64,000 nucleotides of DNA from Melastoma dodecandrum. Lineage: Eukaryota; Streptophyta; Magnoliopsida; Myrtales; Melastomataceae. A program made the translations under genes and the position numbers. The number at the start of each line of letters is the position of its first letter. Positions within the stretch are counted from its first letter, which is position 1. The notes beneath the pieces are model-generated. The model saw only the letters and a list, made by a program, of their open reading frames with translations. It was not told where the DNA came from and ran no database searches. The stretch is taken from contig JARUPY010000533.1 of NCBI GenBank assembly GCA_029817715.1, positions 3,616,001-3,680,000 of the forward strand, in the 5' to 3' direction. Below, piece by piece: positions 56,159 to 64,000 of the stretch.

Positions 56159-57033
56159 CACCGGCATAAGGCTTGTGATTATCGTTGTTTTTGCGTGTAG
56201 TGGCCGCCATTGGTGTGTTTGATGGCAGCATCAAACTGTGTACTGATTATGTACTACTGCCGGTCACCGATATTTATGCAGATATCAAATGCTCGAATAC
56301 CCGACTTATCATCTGTCTTTGGATAGGTAAAAGCTCTCGCGACGATGCATGTAATTGAACAATATTCCTTGGGTGTCCAAGGATGGTGTGTTCAGCTGTG
56401 GAGCAAAGAATGATATGGGTTTGTGCTTATGTTCTTCTGTTGATAAGAAATGTGCTTCATTCAGGCCCTTCTGTTTAAGACTTAGATAAGGTGAAGTTAT
56501 TAAAATTTAGAAGTACAATTATACAATCTCAAATTCGGAATTTTCATTTGACAAGAAACAAAAACAAAAGTAAATTCGATTCCCTCCTCATTTCCTCTCT
56601 CGGTGGCCGCCCCTTCGAACTAATGAACATGGTATTAAGGTCGGATGATTGGTTGCCACCCGATAAACATTGGTCAGGTTCAATGTACTTGTCATCCTAC
56701 GATCATCTTGAATTGTCAAAAGATTTTTTCTATTAGTACTTTCTTGTCATATATATATATATCATGAGGGAAGGCAGAGAAAACAAAAGGGAGTAAAATC
56801 GCCATAATCGCCATAATCATTTATTTCCCTGGCTCTTTAATCCGATGTATAATTACTTAATTCCAATAATGGATTTTGAGCCATTTCTACAAAAAAATTC
56901 TACATTCTATTTACTACATGATTAAATGTATCTTTGTTGCTATTTATGAAACGAAATCCATAACATTAGGGGTATATAGTGAGTGCAGCGATAGGATTTG
57001 TACCATACGGTCGGAGGCCATCAATCAAAAACC
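56159..57033. other. Intergenic spacer between SCE1 and subtilase 1
   Basis: AT-rich, with a TA run at about 56751-56762. No gene was seen; it probably holds the SCE1 3' UTR and the subtilase promoter. Confidence 0.45.
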
Positions 57034-61043
<4,010 letters not shown>

Positions 61044-61556
61044 TCGTCATTTATGTTATAATAATTAGCTAAAACCAGGTAGCTTATCAATCGGGCCATT
61101 GTTACAAGTGGATCATAATTGTCTAATTCTTTTTTTTTTCTTTTTGCTCAGTCTTTATCCAAGTGGATCCATAATTTTCCTTGTATACAAAAAATACAAA
61201 ATTACGAATTTCCCGAAGTATTTGAATAAATTATGTGTTTATATACTGAATATGAAATATTAGTAATAATGGGATTATTTTCGTGACTCCGGCTGATTAG
61301 TCAAATTCCGTTTTCAGCTTTTATATATGCCCGAAATTCTGCGAATAAATGTAAATAAAAGGGTGATTCTGAAACTTCCGCCTAATTAATTCGATTCGAA
61401 TGGCGAATCCGATTTAATTTAAAGTTTATTTTTATGATGTGTTTTGGATTTTTATTCATTAATTATGATTAATAAAGAATTTGGGTAAGGAAATCAGTCG
61501 CTTCCTTCTATACTTGATTATAAAATGATTAGTCCCCATGGCCTGTTCTTTGTATA
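61044..61556. other. Spacer between tandem subtilases
   Basis: AT-rich 3' UTR and promoter region, about 510 bp. No other feature was seen. Confidence 0.5.

Positions 61557-64000
<2,444 letters not shown>

Overview
The window is nuclear DNA of a eudicot plant. The genes are split by GT-AG introns, TIR-NBS-LRR (TNL) disease-resistance genes are present (monocots lack this class), and there are dirigent, cucumisin-type subtilase, SCE1 and CBSX genes plus a SIRE-type Copia retrotransposon. The codon and motif style suggests a rosid, perhaps Myrtales, but the sequence alone does not fix the genus. All exon models below were built by hand from splice signals, reading phase and family motifs.

Layout, left to right. 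(1) 26-1757 (-): receptor-like protein kinase, 3' end outside the window. (2) 2336-4100 (+): decayed TNL pseudogene. (3) 4399-5621 (-): complete five-exon F-box/LRR gene. (4) 7004-7363 (+): two-exon defensin-like peptide gene. (5) 9619-27790: three tandem dirigent genes sharing upstream and downstream blocks. The middle copy is broken and carries a young 10.7-kb SIRE/Copia element (13656-24379, minus strand) in its 3' UTR. The element has gag, pol and a third ORF in the env-like position. (6) 30332-30800 (+): frameshifted ginkbilobin-2-type gene. (7) 31791-34698 (+): 15-exon FAD oxidoreductase (PYROXD2-like) with an odd intron 2. (8) 35739-42870 (+): two LRR-less TIR-NBS genes. (9) 43315-47071 (+): plastid CBSX protein. 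(10) 48370-52214 (+): complete TNL with an N-terminal membrane segment. (11) 53478-54340: long foldback repeat. (12) 54761-56158 (+): SUMO E2 enzyme SCE1. (13) 57034-64000 (+): two tandem subtilases. The first has a solo LTR in an intron and the second runs off the window.

Functionally the window mixes defence and cell-wall families that expand in tandem (TNL, dirigent, subtilase, defensin-like, Gnk2) with single-copy housekeeping genes (SCE1, CBSX, F-box, PYROXD2-like). The tandem families show birth and death directly: intact copies lie beside truncated, frameshifted or transposon-hit ones. There is no operon-like organisation. Interplay is expected at the level of immunity and wall modification rather than one pathway.
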